Positions 7,457 to 14,352 are shown, counted from the stretch's first letter. The stretch is DNA of 42,733 nucleotides from an uncultured Clostridia bacterium (GCA_944393485.1 CALYAJ010000012.1:1-42733); one strand, 5' to 3'. The notes: generated from the sequence alone by a model not told the origin. Numbers and translations are program-made.

Positions 7457-8341
7457 ATGGAAAAAGCAAAAGTTTATTTTACAAAAGAAATTACACCAGA
7501 AAGTGTAATAAAAATGTATGAAAAATTAGGAAAGGGATTACCAGGGAAAGTTGCAGTTAAATTACATTCTGGAGAACAAGGAAATCAAAATTATATTAGA
7601 CCAGAATTTGTAAAAGCTATAGTAGAAAGAGTAAAAGGAACTGTAGTCGAATGTAATGCAGCATATGAAGGTGCTAGAAACAGTACAGAAAAACATAAAA
7701 AATTAATAGAAGACCATGGTTGGACTAAATATTTTGATGTGGATATTATGGATGCAGATGGAGATGATATGGTTTTAGATATTCCAAATGGAAAAGTTTT
7801 AAAACAAAATTTTGTTGGAAAAAATATGAAGAATTATGATTCTATGTTAGTACTTTCACATTTTAAAGGACATCCAATGGGAGGATATGGTGGAGCATTA
7901 AAACAATTATCTATAGGTTGTGCTTCATCAGAAGGAAAATCTTGGATACACTCTGCAGGAAAATCAAAAAATCAATTTGAAATATGGGATAATTTACCAG
8001 AACAAAATTTATTCCTAGAATCAATGGCAGATGCTGCTTCATCAGTAGTAAATTACTTTAAAGATAATATTTTATTTATAAATGTTATGTGTAATTTATC
8101 AGTTGATTGTGATTGTTGTGCAGTAGCAGAAGATCCATGTATGAAAGATATTGGAATTTTAACAAGTACAGATCCAATAGCAATAGATCAAGCTTGTATA
8201 GATTTAGTTTATGATTCAAAAGATCCAGGAAGAGATCATTTTGTAGCAAGAGTTGAAAGACAAAATGGAACACATACAATAGATGCTGCAAATGAACTTG
8301 GATTTGGAACAAAAGAATATGAACTAATTAATGTAGACTAA
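7457..8341 (+). CDS. DUF362 domain protein
   Basis: A 294-residue protein. KVAVKLHSGEQGNQNYIRP, VVECNAAYEGARN and LSHFKGHPMGGYGGALKQLS follow the DUF362 pattern. NLSVDCDCCAVAEDPCMKDI adds a Cys-rich segment, and ILTSTDPIAIDQACIDLVY is the family's C-terminal signature. DUF362 proteins are often annotated as iron-sulfur proteins. This one has no separate ferredoxin domain and might pair with the iron-sulfur reductase 28 bases upstream. The terminator at 8352 closes the unit. Confidence 0.9.
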   Translation: MEKAKVYFTKEITPESVIKMYEKLGKGLPGKVAVKLHSGEQGNQNYIRPEFVKAIVERVKGTVVECNAAYEGARNSTEKHKKLIEDHGWTKYFDVDIMDADGDDMVLDIPNGKVLKQNFVGKNMKNYDSMLVLSHFKGHPMGGYGGALKQLSIGCASSEGKSWIHSAGKSKNQFEIWDNLPEQNLFLESMADAASSVVNYFKDNILFINVMCNLSVDCDCCAVAEDPCMKDIGILTSTDPIAIDQACIDLVYDSKDPGRDHFVARVERQNGTHTIDAANELGFGTKEYELINVD

Positions 8342-8351
8342 AGATATTGTG

Positions 8352-8384
8352 ACATCCCTAGGAATATAGGGATGTTCTTTTTTT
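8352..8384 (+). terminator. Rho-independent terminator
   Basis: ACATCCCTA (8352-8360) pairs with TAGGGATGT (8367-8375), followed by CTTTTTTT. It follows the DUF362 stop by about 10 bases. Confidence 0.93.
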
Positions 8385-8468
8385 GGTATTGTGTTGAAAA
8401 AAATGTAAGCATGTGATATGTTTATTAAGAAAAAATGTTGTATAATATAGAAATTTGGAGATGAGTTT

Positions 8469-8972
8469 ATGGAATATTGGGAAGTATTAGATGGAGAAGG
8501 AAAACCAACAGGCGAGATAATGAAGAAATATGATAAAGAAGTTTTTGACAGAGGTTTCTATCATTTAGGTTTAGATGTATGGATAATAAATAGTAATAAT
8601 AAAATATTGATTCAAAAAAGGTCACCACTAAAGAAATTAGAACCTAATGTATGGGCTATGACTGGAGGATCTGTTATAGTAGGCGAAAATTCATTAAAAA
8701 CGATAGTTAGAGAGGCAAAAGAAGAATTAGATATTGATATCGATATAAATAAATTAAAATTGATTACAAAGTTTAGAACAGGAAATGTTTGGATTGATAC
8801 GTATGTTTTAAAATGTGACTATGATATTTCTAAAATGAGATTTTGCAAAGAAGAAGTGCAAGATGCTAAATGGGCAACTTGGGAAGAAATTGATGAATTA
8901 GTAAAAAAAGGGCAGTTTATTAAGCATAGATGGGAGTTTGTAAATAAATTTATTAAGGAAGAAATAGATTGA
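8469..8972 (+). CDS. Nudix hydrolase (IDI/YfcD-like)
   Basis: A 167-residue protein. The Nudix box is GGSVIVGENSLKTIVREAKE followed by ELDID, matching GX5EX7REUXEEXGU except that the last Gly is Asp. The N-terminal EYWEVLDGEGKPTGEIMKK and the RGFYHLGLDVWIIN strand are typical of the isopentenyl-diphosphate isomerase-like Nudix group, which hydrolyses nucleoside diphosphate derivatives. A -10-like TATAAT lies at 8441-8446 with no good -35. Its stop codon is one base from the ATG of the broken response regulator, so both were probably one transcript. Confidence 0.88.
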   Translation: MEYWEVLDGEGKPTGEIMKKYDKEVFDRGFYHLGLDVWIINSNNKILIQKRSPLKKLEPNVWAMTGGSVIVGENSLKTIVREAKEELDIDIDINKLKLITKFRTGNVWIDTYVLKCDYDISKMRFCKEEVQDAKWATWEEIDELVKKGQFIKHRWEFVNKFIKEEID

Positions 8973-8973
8973 T

Positions 8974-9645
8974 ATGGCTAAGATATTAATTGTTGAAGAT
9001 GATAAAAAATTAAGAGATTAATTAAAAATATTTTTAGAAAAGCATGGCTACGAAGCAGTAATACTAGAAAAATTTGACAATACAATTGCTGAGGTATTAG
9101 AAAGTAAAGCAGATTTAGTATTGTTAGACATAAACTTGCCATATATTGATGGGGAATATATTTGTAAAGAAATAAGAAAAGTCTCAAATGTTCCAATAAT
9201 TATAGTAACTAGTAGAGATAATGAATTAGATGAGCTTTTAAGTATTAATAATGGTGCAGATCAATATATTACGAAACCATATAATATTCAGATTTTACTT
9301 GCAAAAATAGAAAGACTATTACAAAGAAGTAATACAAGCCAAGTAAATCAAGATAAAATAGATTGTGGAGAATTTGTTTTAAATATATCAAAGAGCATTA
9401 TAGAAAAAGATGATAAATCAATAGAATTAACAAAAAACGAATTAAAAATTTTACATTATTTAGTTTTAAATAAAGAAAAAATTGTTTCTAGAAATGAAAT
9501 AATGGATTATTTATGGGAAAGTGAGAACTTTATTGATGATAATACTCTTACTGTAAATATAAAAAGACTAAGGAATAAATTAGAAGAATTAGGATTAAAT
9601 GATGTAATAGAAACTAAAAGAGGACAGGGATATATATTAAAATGA
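8974..9645 (+). pseudogene. OmpR-family response regulator (BceR-like) with in-frame stop
   Basis: ATG 8974 begins MAKILIVEDDKKLRD, then codon 16 is TAA (9019-9021), and the same frame continues without interruption as LKIFLEKHGYEA to the end at 9645. Relatives have Glu or a similar residue at that place, so one base change (GAA to TAA) would explain it. The rest is intact: phospho-acceptor Asp about residue 52 in LVLLDINLP, Lys in YITKPY, and a winged-helix C-terminus (LTKNELKILHYLVLN, then LTVNIKRLRNKLEEL and TKRGQGYILK). The last codons overlap the kinase start (ATGA). Internal reinitiation would give only a domain lacking the phosphorylation pocket's acidic pair. A sequencing error is the main alternative. 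Confidence 0.85.
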
Positions 9646-10652
9646 AGTTTAGAGATTATTTGAAAGATAAATTATTATATGTAATACTTTTAATAGCATG
9701 TATTTTAAGTGTAGAAATATTACTAATACCAATTATAAATTATGTATATATAAAAATATATGTTGTAATAGTGCCGCTTATTTTATTTTTAATTCCATTC
9801 TTTATAGAATATTATAAAAAGAAAGAATATTATTCTGAAATTAAAGCTAGAGCAAATGAATTAGAAGAAAAATATTTAATAACAGAATTATTGCCAAAAG
9901 CTGATTTTATTGAAGCAAAACTTAATAAAGATTTGATATTAGATATTGGAAAATCAATGTTAGAAAATGTAAATAAATATAAATATATTCAGGAAGATTA
10001 TAAAGAATATATAGAACTTTGGATTCACGAAATAAAAATACCAATTGCAACAAGCAAGATGATAGTGGAAAATAACAAATCAGATGTTACAAAAAGTATA
10101 GATGAAGAGCTTGATAAAATAGAAAATTATATAGAACAAGCATTATATTATGCAAGAAGTAATACTGTGGAAAAGGATTACATTATAAAGAAGAATATTT
10201 TAAAAGATATAGTAAATAGTACTATTGTGAAGAATAAAACTACTTTAATTCAAAACAATGTAAAAATTGAAATGGATAATCTAGAAGAAGAAGTTTATAC
10301 AGATAGCAAATGGTGTATATTTATTTTAAGTCAGATTATTCAAAATTCTATAAAATATAGTAAAGAGCAAAACAAAGAAATAAAGTTATATGCCGAAAAT
10401 AAAAAAGAAAATGTAATATTATATATTAAAGATAATGGAATAGGAATAGATAAGGCTGAGATTGGTAGAGTATTTGAAAAGGGATTTACAGGAACTAATG
10501 GAAGGCAAGAAAAAAAGTCAACAGGAATAGGTTTATACTTATGCAAAAAATTATGCGATAAACTATGTATTGGATTAGAAATTGCTTCAGAAAAGAATAT
10601 AGGGACAGAAGTAAAATTAGTATTTCCAAAGAATAGTTATATAAACATGTAA
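9642..10652 (+). CDS. Intramembrane-sensing histidine kinase (BceS/YxdK-like)
   Basis: A 336-residue kinase. Two N-terminal membrane helices (about 11-31 and 36-57) are joined by only a few residues, so there is no extracellular sensor domain. The phosphorylated His is residue 129 in WIHEIKIPI, a sequence typical of BceS-type kinases. The ATP domain shows N-box QNSIKYS, G1 DNGIGIDKAE and G2 KSTGIGLYL. Known relatives sense antimicrobial peptides only through their partner BceAB transporter. Here that transporter lies 3.8 kb downstream, beyond an island of unknown genes. The upstream regulator gene is interrupted. Confidence 0.92.
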   Translation: MKFRDYLKDKLLYVILLIACILSVEILLIPIINYVYIKIYVVIVPLILFLIPFFIEYYKKKEYYSEIKARANELEEKYLITELLPKADFIEAKLNKDLILDIGKSMLENVNKYKYIQEDYKEYIELWIHEIKIPIATSKMIVENNKSDVTKSIDEELDKIENYIEQALYYARSNTVEKDYIIKKNILKDIVNSTIVKNKTTLIQNNVKIEMDNLEEEVYTDSKWCIFILSQIIQNSIKYSKEQNKEIKLYAENKKENVILYIKDNGIGIDKAEIGRVFEKGFTGTNGRQEKKSTGIGLYLCKKLCDKLCIGLEIASEKNIGTEVKLVFPKNSYINM

Positions 10653-10658
10653 TTATGA

Positions 10659-10731
10659 TTGACATAATACCAAGAATGAATGTATAATAGATAAGACACA
10701 AGTAATTAATAAATTCCAAAAAAATAGGAGG
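10659..10731 (+). promoter_or_regulatory. Promoter and leader of cassette 1
   Basis: TTGACA (10659-10664), an 18-base spacer and TATAAT (10683-10688), followed by a leader ending TTCCAA...AATAGGAGGAATGAA before the start codon. The same arrangement, with the same leader end, recurs at 11220. The ribosome binding site AGGAGG is at 10726-10731. Confidence 0.85.
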
Positions 10732-10740
10732 AATGAAGAA

Positions 10741-11142
10741 ATGTGTAAAGAATACGAAAAAGCGGACGAAGCACGTAGGGAGTACGAAGAAAACAGGAAC
10801 CGGTTAAGCAAAGCGGTTTCTAAAACGAACAAAGTTCTTGAGACAGCGCATCATAAAGCTGCGCTCATGCAGGGAACACCTTTTCTTTTGAAATTACTCT
10901 CCGGAAGAGTAGAGTACGACGAAGAAACAGAAGAGGTAATATTCTGCTATGAAATTTATAATGCAGACAGAACCTCTCTTCACGGAAAAGGTCTGCAGGT
11001 CTTTGTGGATTGGGAAAGTGCATTAAGGTATGCACTTGACTGCTCAGATCCGAGGCTTCCGGAAGATTTGTGTTCAGAACTACTTAAGGCTGTGGAAGAG
11101 TTCCGCTCAGCATATGTAAAATATGCTGAGCTTGATGATTAA
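10741..11142 (+). CDS. Hypothetical protein of higher G+C (cassette 1)
   Basis: A 133-residue acidic, soluble protein. Residues 1-40 are a charged, probably coiled-coil helix (KADEARREYEENRNRLSKAV). The middle has alternating strands (GRVEYDEETEEVIFCYEIYN), and the C-terminal part is helical again (LCSELLKAVEEFRSAYVKYA). I do not recognise the family. The first 60 coding bases are about 43% G+C by my count, against well under 30% in the flanking kinase gene, which points to horizontal acquisition. It has its own promoter and terminator. A perfect 11-bp hairpin lies in its last codons. Confidence 0.75.
   Translation: MCKEYEKADEARREYEENRNRLSKAVSKTNKVLETAHHKAALMQGTPFLLKLLSGRVEYDEETEEVIFCYEIYNADRTSLHGKGLQVFVDWESALRYALDCSDPRLPEDLCSELLKAVEEFRSAYVKYAELDD
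11105..11131. repeat. Perfect hairpin inside the 3' end of a gene
   Basis: GCTCAGCATAT (11105-11115), loop GTAAA, ATATGCTGAGC (11121-11131). It is an 11-bp perfect stem within coding sequence and 11 bases from the gene's stop, with no T tract, so it is not an ordinary terminator. It could slow 3' exonucleases or be a protein or recombination site. Confidence 0.85.
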
Positions 11143-11153
11143 CGTATTCTGGA

Positions 11154-11191
11154 AAAGGGAAAGGATGACGAAAAGTCACCTTTCCCTTTCT
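11154..11191 (+). terminator. Rho-independent terminator of cassette 1
   Basis: AAAGGGAAAGG and TGAC on the left pair with GTCA and CCTTTCCCTTT on the right, with loop GAAAA, followed by TTCTATTTT. It follows the cassette 1 gene. Confidence 0.9.
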
Positions 11192-11219
11192 TCTATTTTA
11201 AATAATGATAAATAAATAA

Positions 11220-11290
11220 TTGACATAAAGTTTGCACCGGGTGTATAATTGCCGAGAAGCACGTAGTATACAGTTCCAAAGAATAGGAGG
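11220..11290 (+). promoter_or_regulatory. Promoter and leader of cassette 2
   Basis: TTGACA (11220-11225), an 18-base spacer and TATAAT (11244-11249). The leader ends TTCCAAAGAATAGGAGGAAT, closely matching cassette 1, and the first codons (ATGTGTA) also match. AGGAGG is at 11285-11290. The shared promoter, leader and start suggest duplication of an expression cassette. Confidence 0.88.
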
Positions 11291-11297
11291 AATGAAT

Positions 11298-11720
11298 ATG
11301 TGTATAGAAGAATACAACGAGTCAATGGCTGATGAAAATATATTAAAAAATACTATAGAAGAATTAAATGAGTGTCTAGATAAAATTCGGATAGAAATGC
11401 AATCGAAGACGCTTGAATCTCCTTTATGGTTACATACAGAAGTTGAATTTAATTCAAATAATGAATTAAATTTAAAATTTCATTTCCATGAAGTAATTGT
11501 AGCTGAGTTCTATTCAGAAAAAGAAAAACGGGTTACAAAAACGATAAAAAAAGGAGATTGTACTCAAGCCGTTATATACAGAGAAGTGTTAGGATGGTGT
11601 GAGGATTTACAAATGCTAGTTGAAAAACAGGGAAATATAGTTTCAGATGCCAACAAAATCCATTTAAAAGACATTATAGAGAAATTTACTCTTATATGTG
11701 TAGACTTTTTATCTGGATGA
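11298..11720 (+). CDS. Hypothetical protein (cassette 2)
   Basis: A 140-residue soluble acidic protein, family not recognised. The order of elements is like cassette 1: N-terminal charged helix (residues about 14-35, TIEELNECLDKIRIEM), a central beta-rich part (EVEFNSNNELNLKFHFHEVI) and a C-terminal helical part. Sequence identity between the two is limited to the first few residues (MC.E). ATG 11298 is chosen because AGGAGG lies 7 bases upstream; ATG 11292 would leave one base. Its base composition is AT-rich like the chromosome, unlike cassette 1. Confidence 0.78.
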   Translation: MCIEEYNESMADENILKNTIEELNECLDKIRIEMQSKTLESPLWLHTEVEFNSNNELNLKFHFHEVIVAEFYSEKEKRVTKTIKKGDCTQAVIYREVLGWCEDLQMLVEKQGNIVSDANKIHLKDIIEKFTLICVDFLSG

Positions 11721-11732
11721 TGATGTATTCTT

Positions 11733-11769
11733 AAAAAGAGCAGTACAAAACAAGTATTGCTCTTTTTTC
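11733..11769 (+). terminator. Rho-independent terminator of cassette 2
   Basis: AAAAAGAGCA pairs with TGCTCTTTTTT around a loop region with an extra GTAC/GTAT pairing, ending in a T tract just after the cassette 2 gene. Confidence 0.92.
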
Positions 11770-11797
11770 TTTTTTAATATCCTGTTATATAAAGCTA

Positions 11798-12009
11798 TTT
11801 ACAACACAACTAAATTGGAATATAATGTAAAAACATTCTACATACGTGGGAGGATTTTCAATTAATGCAGAAGAATTATTAAATAAAGAATTTGTATTTT
11901 TATTTATACATGGAAAGACGAATGTTTTGTTGAATATTTTCCTAAAATTGATGATGATATAATTTTGGACACATTGCTTACTAGAATTCTTCATAGTTTT
12001 GAAGAATGA
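11798..12009 (+). pseudogene. Decayed paralogue of the 13370 gene, with promoter remnant
   Basis: TTTACA (11798-11803), 17 bases, TATAAT (11821-11826) forms a promoter. AAAACATTCTACATACGTGG at 11829 then matches the intact gene's AAAACATTCCACATACGTTG (its KHSTYVG codons). A large internal part is missing. INAEELLNKEFVF (one frame) and then IYTWKDECFVEYFPKIDDD with a downstream LL...SFEE end (another frame) align with the intact paralogue's NKEYVFDIYVYDDNTFLFDW and following PKLDELDAALLLYY. The shift lies at the T tract near 11897. The frame closes with TGA at 12007-12009. This 354-base stretch between cassette 2 and the next gene is therefore a gene relic. Confidence 0.7.
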
Positions 12010-12010
12010 C

Positions 12011-12061
12011 GAAGACAAAGCCGGCATAATACTGTAAAAAGTGCTATGCCGGTTTTGTCTT
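12011..12061. terminator. Large hairpin, probable terminator between convergent units
   Basis: AAGACAAAGCCGGCATA and TATGCCGGTTTTGTCTT form a 17-base stem with one mismatch around a 16-base loop region. It separates the relic on the plus strand from the minus-strand gene ending at 12075. T tracts are short on both sides, so direction is uncertain. The GCCGG stem resembles the terminator at 13766. Confidence 0.75.
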
Positions 12062-12074
12062 AAAAAAATACTTG

Positions 12075-12548
12075 TTAACCACCTATATGTTTTTCCATAT
12101 ATGCCTGAAATTCAGGTATATCAGAAGAAAATGGCAAATATTCCAAAGTTTTGATATAAGTGCCTCCGCAACAAATGCAATGTGTTTCAAATATAACATC
12201 ACCTTTTTTGTATTTGTCTGTTCCTTCTATATATAAAAACTGGATTTCAGGATTTTTATATATAAAAGCAATCTTGGGTTTTAAAATCTTTCTTGGATTA
12301 TCCTTATTACAGGAAAAAATGATGCCTTCGGTGTATTCAATGTGTTCATTTTTAAAAGTATCAATTAAATACAATACTACATCGCCTTCAGAATTAAAAC
12401 CAGCAGGGCATTTTCGCCCACCTATACAAAAAACAGTTTCACCTTCTTCGTTGTCTTCATAACTTGGAACTTCAAAGCCCCAATTTTTAAAGAAACGTTC
12501 TAATGCTCTCCGAAACATTTCTTTATATTTTTCTTCAATAGGTTTCAT
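12075..12548 (-). CDS. Hypothetical protein, paralogous trio member 1
   Basis: A 157-residue protein, homologous by eye to the proteins at 12609-13091 and 13825-14277. Shared elements are an N-terminal helix ending FFKNWGF, a YTEGIIFSCNKDN strand, a NPEIQFLYIEG strand, a KKGDVIFETHC segment and a C-terminal IPEFQAYMEKHI helix. Where the other two have SCPKGxCTFE, this copy has HCICCGGTYI, keeping paired Cys but changing the spacing. GGAGGG precedes ATG 12548. It lies 60 bases after the 12609 gene and is probably co-transcribed with it. Function unknown. Confidence 0.8.
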   Translation of the reverse strand: MKPIEEKYKEMFRRALERFFKNWGFEVPSYEDNEEGETVFCIGGRKCPAGFNSEGDVVLYLIDTFKNEHIEYTEGIIFSCNKDNPRKILKPKIAFIYKNPEIQFLYIEGTDKYKKGDVIFETHCICCGGTYIKTLEYLPFSSDIPEFQAYMEKHIGG

Positions 12549-12608
12549 TTTTTTCCCTCCATTTTGTTGTGAAGATAGGTTAACAGTAACTATTGTTTTA
12601 GCATAAAA

Positions 12609-13091
12609 TTATGCCAAAGCTTTCAGTTGTTCTTCAATCCAAGCCTGAACCTCAGGGACTTTTGATTGAAGAACCATTCTGGATGACTCAAACGTACATC
12701 CACCTTTTGGGCATGAACGATGATATCTTATCATACCTAAAGGAATTTTCTTTTCGGGGATATCAACGAAATAGACATCCTGACTTTCCGACGTAAGATG
12801 CACAAAAAACTTTTTAGGTGTAAATGTATCATCTTCTTTGTTAAAGGTAAATACAATTCCTTCGGTATACTTGGTGTAGGTTTCTCTAAAATTAGTAGCA
12901 AGTAATCTTGCAGTAATTTCAGTTATGTCTGAGTTAAAAAAACACAGATAAGTGTTGTTACCTACTTCAAAAATTGGATCGCTGTCGTCATCAAGACCAA
13001 GAGTACGAACCACTTTGAAGTCCTCACTTACAGATGCGAAAAACTTTTCTAATTTTTTTCGCACCAATTCCCGTAATAGATAATTCATCAT
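12609..13091 (-). CDS. Hypothetical protein, paralogous trio member 2
   Basis: A 160-residue protein of the same unknown family: YTEGIVFTFNKED, SQDVYFVDIPEKKIPLGMIR, RSCPKGGCTFE (two Cys four residues apart) and SKVPEVQAWIEEQL at the C-terminus. AAAGGAGGT lies just before ATG 13091; ATG 13088 is also possible. A good promoter lies at 13135-13163. It is followed 60 bases later by paralogue 1. No signal peptide or membrane segment is present, so it is probably cytoplasmic. The paired Cys could bind metal or form a disulfide, which is inference. Confidence 0.82.
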   Translation of the reverse strand: MMNYLLRELVRKKLEKFFASVSEDFKVVRTLGLDDDSDPIFEVGNNTYLCFFNSDITEITARLLATNFRETYTKYTEGIVFTFNKEDDTFTPKKFFVHLTSESQDVYFVDIPEKKIPLGMIRYHRSCPKGGCTFESSRMVLQSKVPEVQAWIEEQLKALA

Positions 13092-13134
13092 TTTTTACCT
13101 CCTTTAAAGAGCAACGGTTTTTATTAACAAAACC

Positions 13135-13163
13135 ATTATATCACATAGATATTATAATAACAA
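13135..13163 (-). promoter_or_regulatory. Promoter for the 13091-12075 gene pair
   Basis: On the minus strand TTGTTA (13163-13158), a 17-base spacer and TATAAT (13140-13135). An inverted repeat, CAAC-aaa-GTTG on that strand, overlaps the -35 and may be an operator. Confidence 0.7.
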
Positions 13164-13293
13164 CTTTGTTGAACGTATCTAACTTAAGCGAAATATATTT
13201 TTATTATGATATAATTCTATTATAAAATATGAGATTGTTTTTTGTATAAGATCATTAATCTTTTACGTGAATTATTAATACAAAAATATAATA

Positions 13294-13330
13294 TTGCAAA
13301 AACTAACATAGCTATATATAATATCTATGT
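13294..13330 (+). promoter_or_regulatory. Promoter for the 13370 gene
   Basis: TTGCAA (13294-13299), 17 bases, TATAAT (13317-13322). An inverted repeat ACATAG (13306-13311) / CTATGT (13325-13330) spans the -10, so binding of a repressor is possible. The 278-base gap between the divergent genes at 13091 and 13370 holds only these two promoters and AT-rich sequence. Confidence 0.65.
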
Positions 13331-13369
13331 AGTAAGAAGTTCTAGTTGAATTATGAAAGGAGCAAATAT

Positions 13370-13747
13370 ATGAGTATAGACTTTCAAAAAGAAAAGGAAC
13401 GGATTGAATTAAAACATTCCACATACGTTGGAAGTATAGGAATATATATGGAATTTAGTGAAGGAATAGAAGATGCAGCATTTCAATATTATTTATATGA
13501 TGGAATTAGAAAAGAAGAAGCTGTAAATTTCATTCCTAGTATGTTTTCAAGCATAGTAGAAGATCAAATGAAGGACCAAAAAAGTTTAGAGATTGAAAGA
13601 AATTTATTTCGAATAAGTAATAAGGAATATGTTTTTGATATTTATGTTTATGATGACAACACATTCTTATTCGATTGGAATCCTAAATTAGATGAATTAG
13701 ATGCGGCGCTATTATTATATTATGCATGGATAAACTTATCACAATAA
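13370..13747 (+). CDS. Hypothetical protein; intact member of the family decayed at 11.8-12.0 kb
   Basis: A 125-residue acidic protein with no recognised family. Features visible: an N-terminal charged helix (DFQKEKERIELKH), alternating strands (STYVGSIGIYMEF; KEYVFDIYVYDDNTFLFDW) and a C-terminal LDELDAALLLYYAWINL helix. ATG 13370 is chosen because GAAAGGAGC precedes it. The gene stands alone between two minus-strand members of the paralogous trio. A broken, shortened copy of the same gene lies 1.4 kb upstream. Confidence 0.78.
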   Translation: MSIDFQKEKERIELKHSTYVGSIGIYMEFSEGIEDAAFQYYLYDGIRKEEAVNFIPSMFSSIVEDQMKDQKSLEIERNLFRISNKEYVFDIYVYDDNTFLFDWNPKLDELDAALLLYYAWINLSQ

Positions 13748-13765
13748 ATATATATTCCAAAAAAG

Positions 13766-13812
13766 TACAAGCCGGTACAAAAATCTGTATAAGATTAATG
13801 TACCGGCTTGTA
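13766..13812 (-). terminator. Terminator between convergent genes
   Basis: ACAAGCCGGTACA (about 13767-13779) and TGTACCGGCTTGT (13800-13812) form a 13-bp perfect stem. On the minus strand it is followed by ACTTTTTTGG, so it suits the minus-strand gene ending at 13825. It may also stop the plus-strand gene ending at 13747. Confidence 0.85.
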
Positions 13813-13824
13813 TTGGTTAAAGTG

Positions 13825-14277
13825 TTAACCGACTATCTGCTGTTCCATCCAAACCTGTAACTCAGGAATCTTGGAGTTAAGTTGGAGATCATCACATTCG
13901 AAAGTACAGCTACCTTTAGGACAAGACCTATAAAAAAGAATTTGTCCTTTTTTACGATTTTTCTCCGGAATATCATGTAAATACACATGCTGTGTTTCCG
14001 GATACTTATGAATCCTAATTTCAAGTGGAGTTAATTTTTTGCCAGCTTCGTTAAATTTGTTATAATAAAAAATGATTTCTTCACGATATAGATTGTATTT
14101 ATCCCTAGCTAAAGCTAAGAAAAATTTGCTATCATCATTTAAGAAGCTAGCAGTTCTTAAAGGGCCAATCTGAAAAAGAGGATATTCATCTGTAGATTCC
14201 TCTAATATGGAAACAGAGAATCCCCAGTCATTGAAAAAGATTTCTAATTCATTCCGTAAAGTTTCCTGTTTTGTCAT
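13825..14277 (-). CDS. Hypothetical protein, paralogous trio member 3
   Basis: A 150-residue member of the same unknown family: LEIFFNDWGFSVS near the N-terminus, REEIIFYYNKFNE, YPETQHVYLHDIPEKNRKKG, RSCPKGSCTFEC with an added third Cys, and SKIPELQVWMEQQI at the end. ATG 14277 is chosen because GGAGGT lies 7 bases upstream; the longer frame from 14301 would place the ribosome binding site inside the gene. It has its own promoter at 14322-14350 and terminator at 13766. Its promoter region abuts the operator of the ABC transporter, which is divergently transcribed. Confidence 0.82.
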   Translation of the reverse strand: MTKQETLRNELEIFFNDWGFSVSILEESTDEYPLFQIGPLRTASFLNDDSKFFLALARDKYNLYREEIIFYYNKFNEAGKKLTPLEIRIHKYPETQHVYLHDIPEKNRKKGQILFYRSCPKGSCTFECDDLQLNSKIPELQVWMEQQIVG

Positions 14278-14321
14278 GCTAATACCTCCATTTATAAACA
14301 ATTGTAGATTGATACAAAAAA

Positions 14322-14350
14322 ATTATAGCATGTTATTTAATTTATATCAA
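14322..14350 (-). promoter_or_regulatory. Promoter for the 14277 gene
   Basis: On the minus strand TTGATA (14350-14345), 17 bases, TATAAT (14327-14322). The BceR-like box at 14353-14366 lies immediately upstream of this -35, so a regulator bound there could act in both directions. Confidence 0.75.
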
Positions 14351-14352
14351 TC

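Noticed and set aside
8352-8384. Hairpin with TCCCTAGGAATATAGGGA as a member of the dispersed repeat
   Set aside because: It lacks the GGACGG core and has a long T tract at the right distance from a stop codon, so it is a plain terminator.
9121-9645. Response regulator starting at internal TTG 9121 as a functional short gene
   Set aside because: The frame and family similarity extend back to ATG 8974, and TTG 9121 has no ribosome binding site and would remove half the receiver domain.
11785-12027. Open frame of 80 codons on the minus strand
   Set aside because: It has no ribosome binding site and lies opposite the gene relic, whose plus-strand reading aligns with an intact paralogue.
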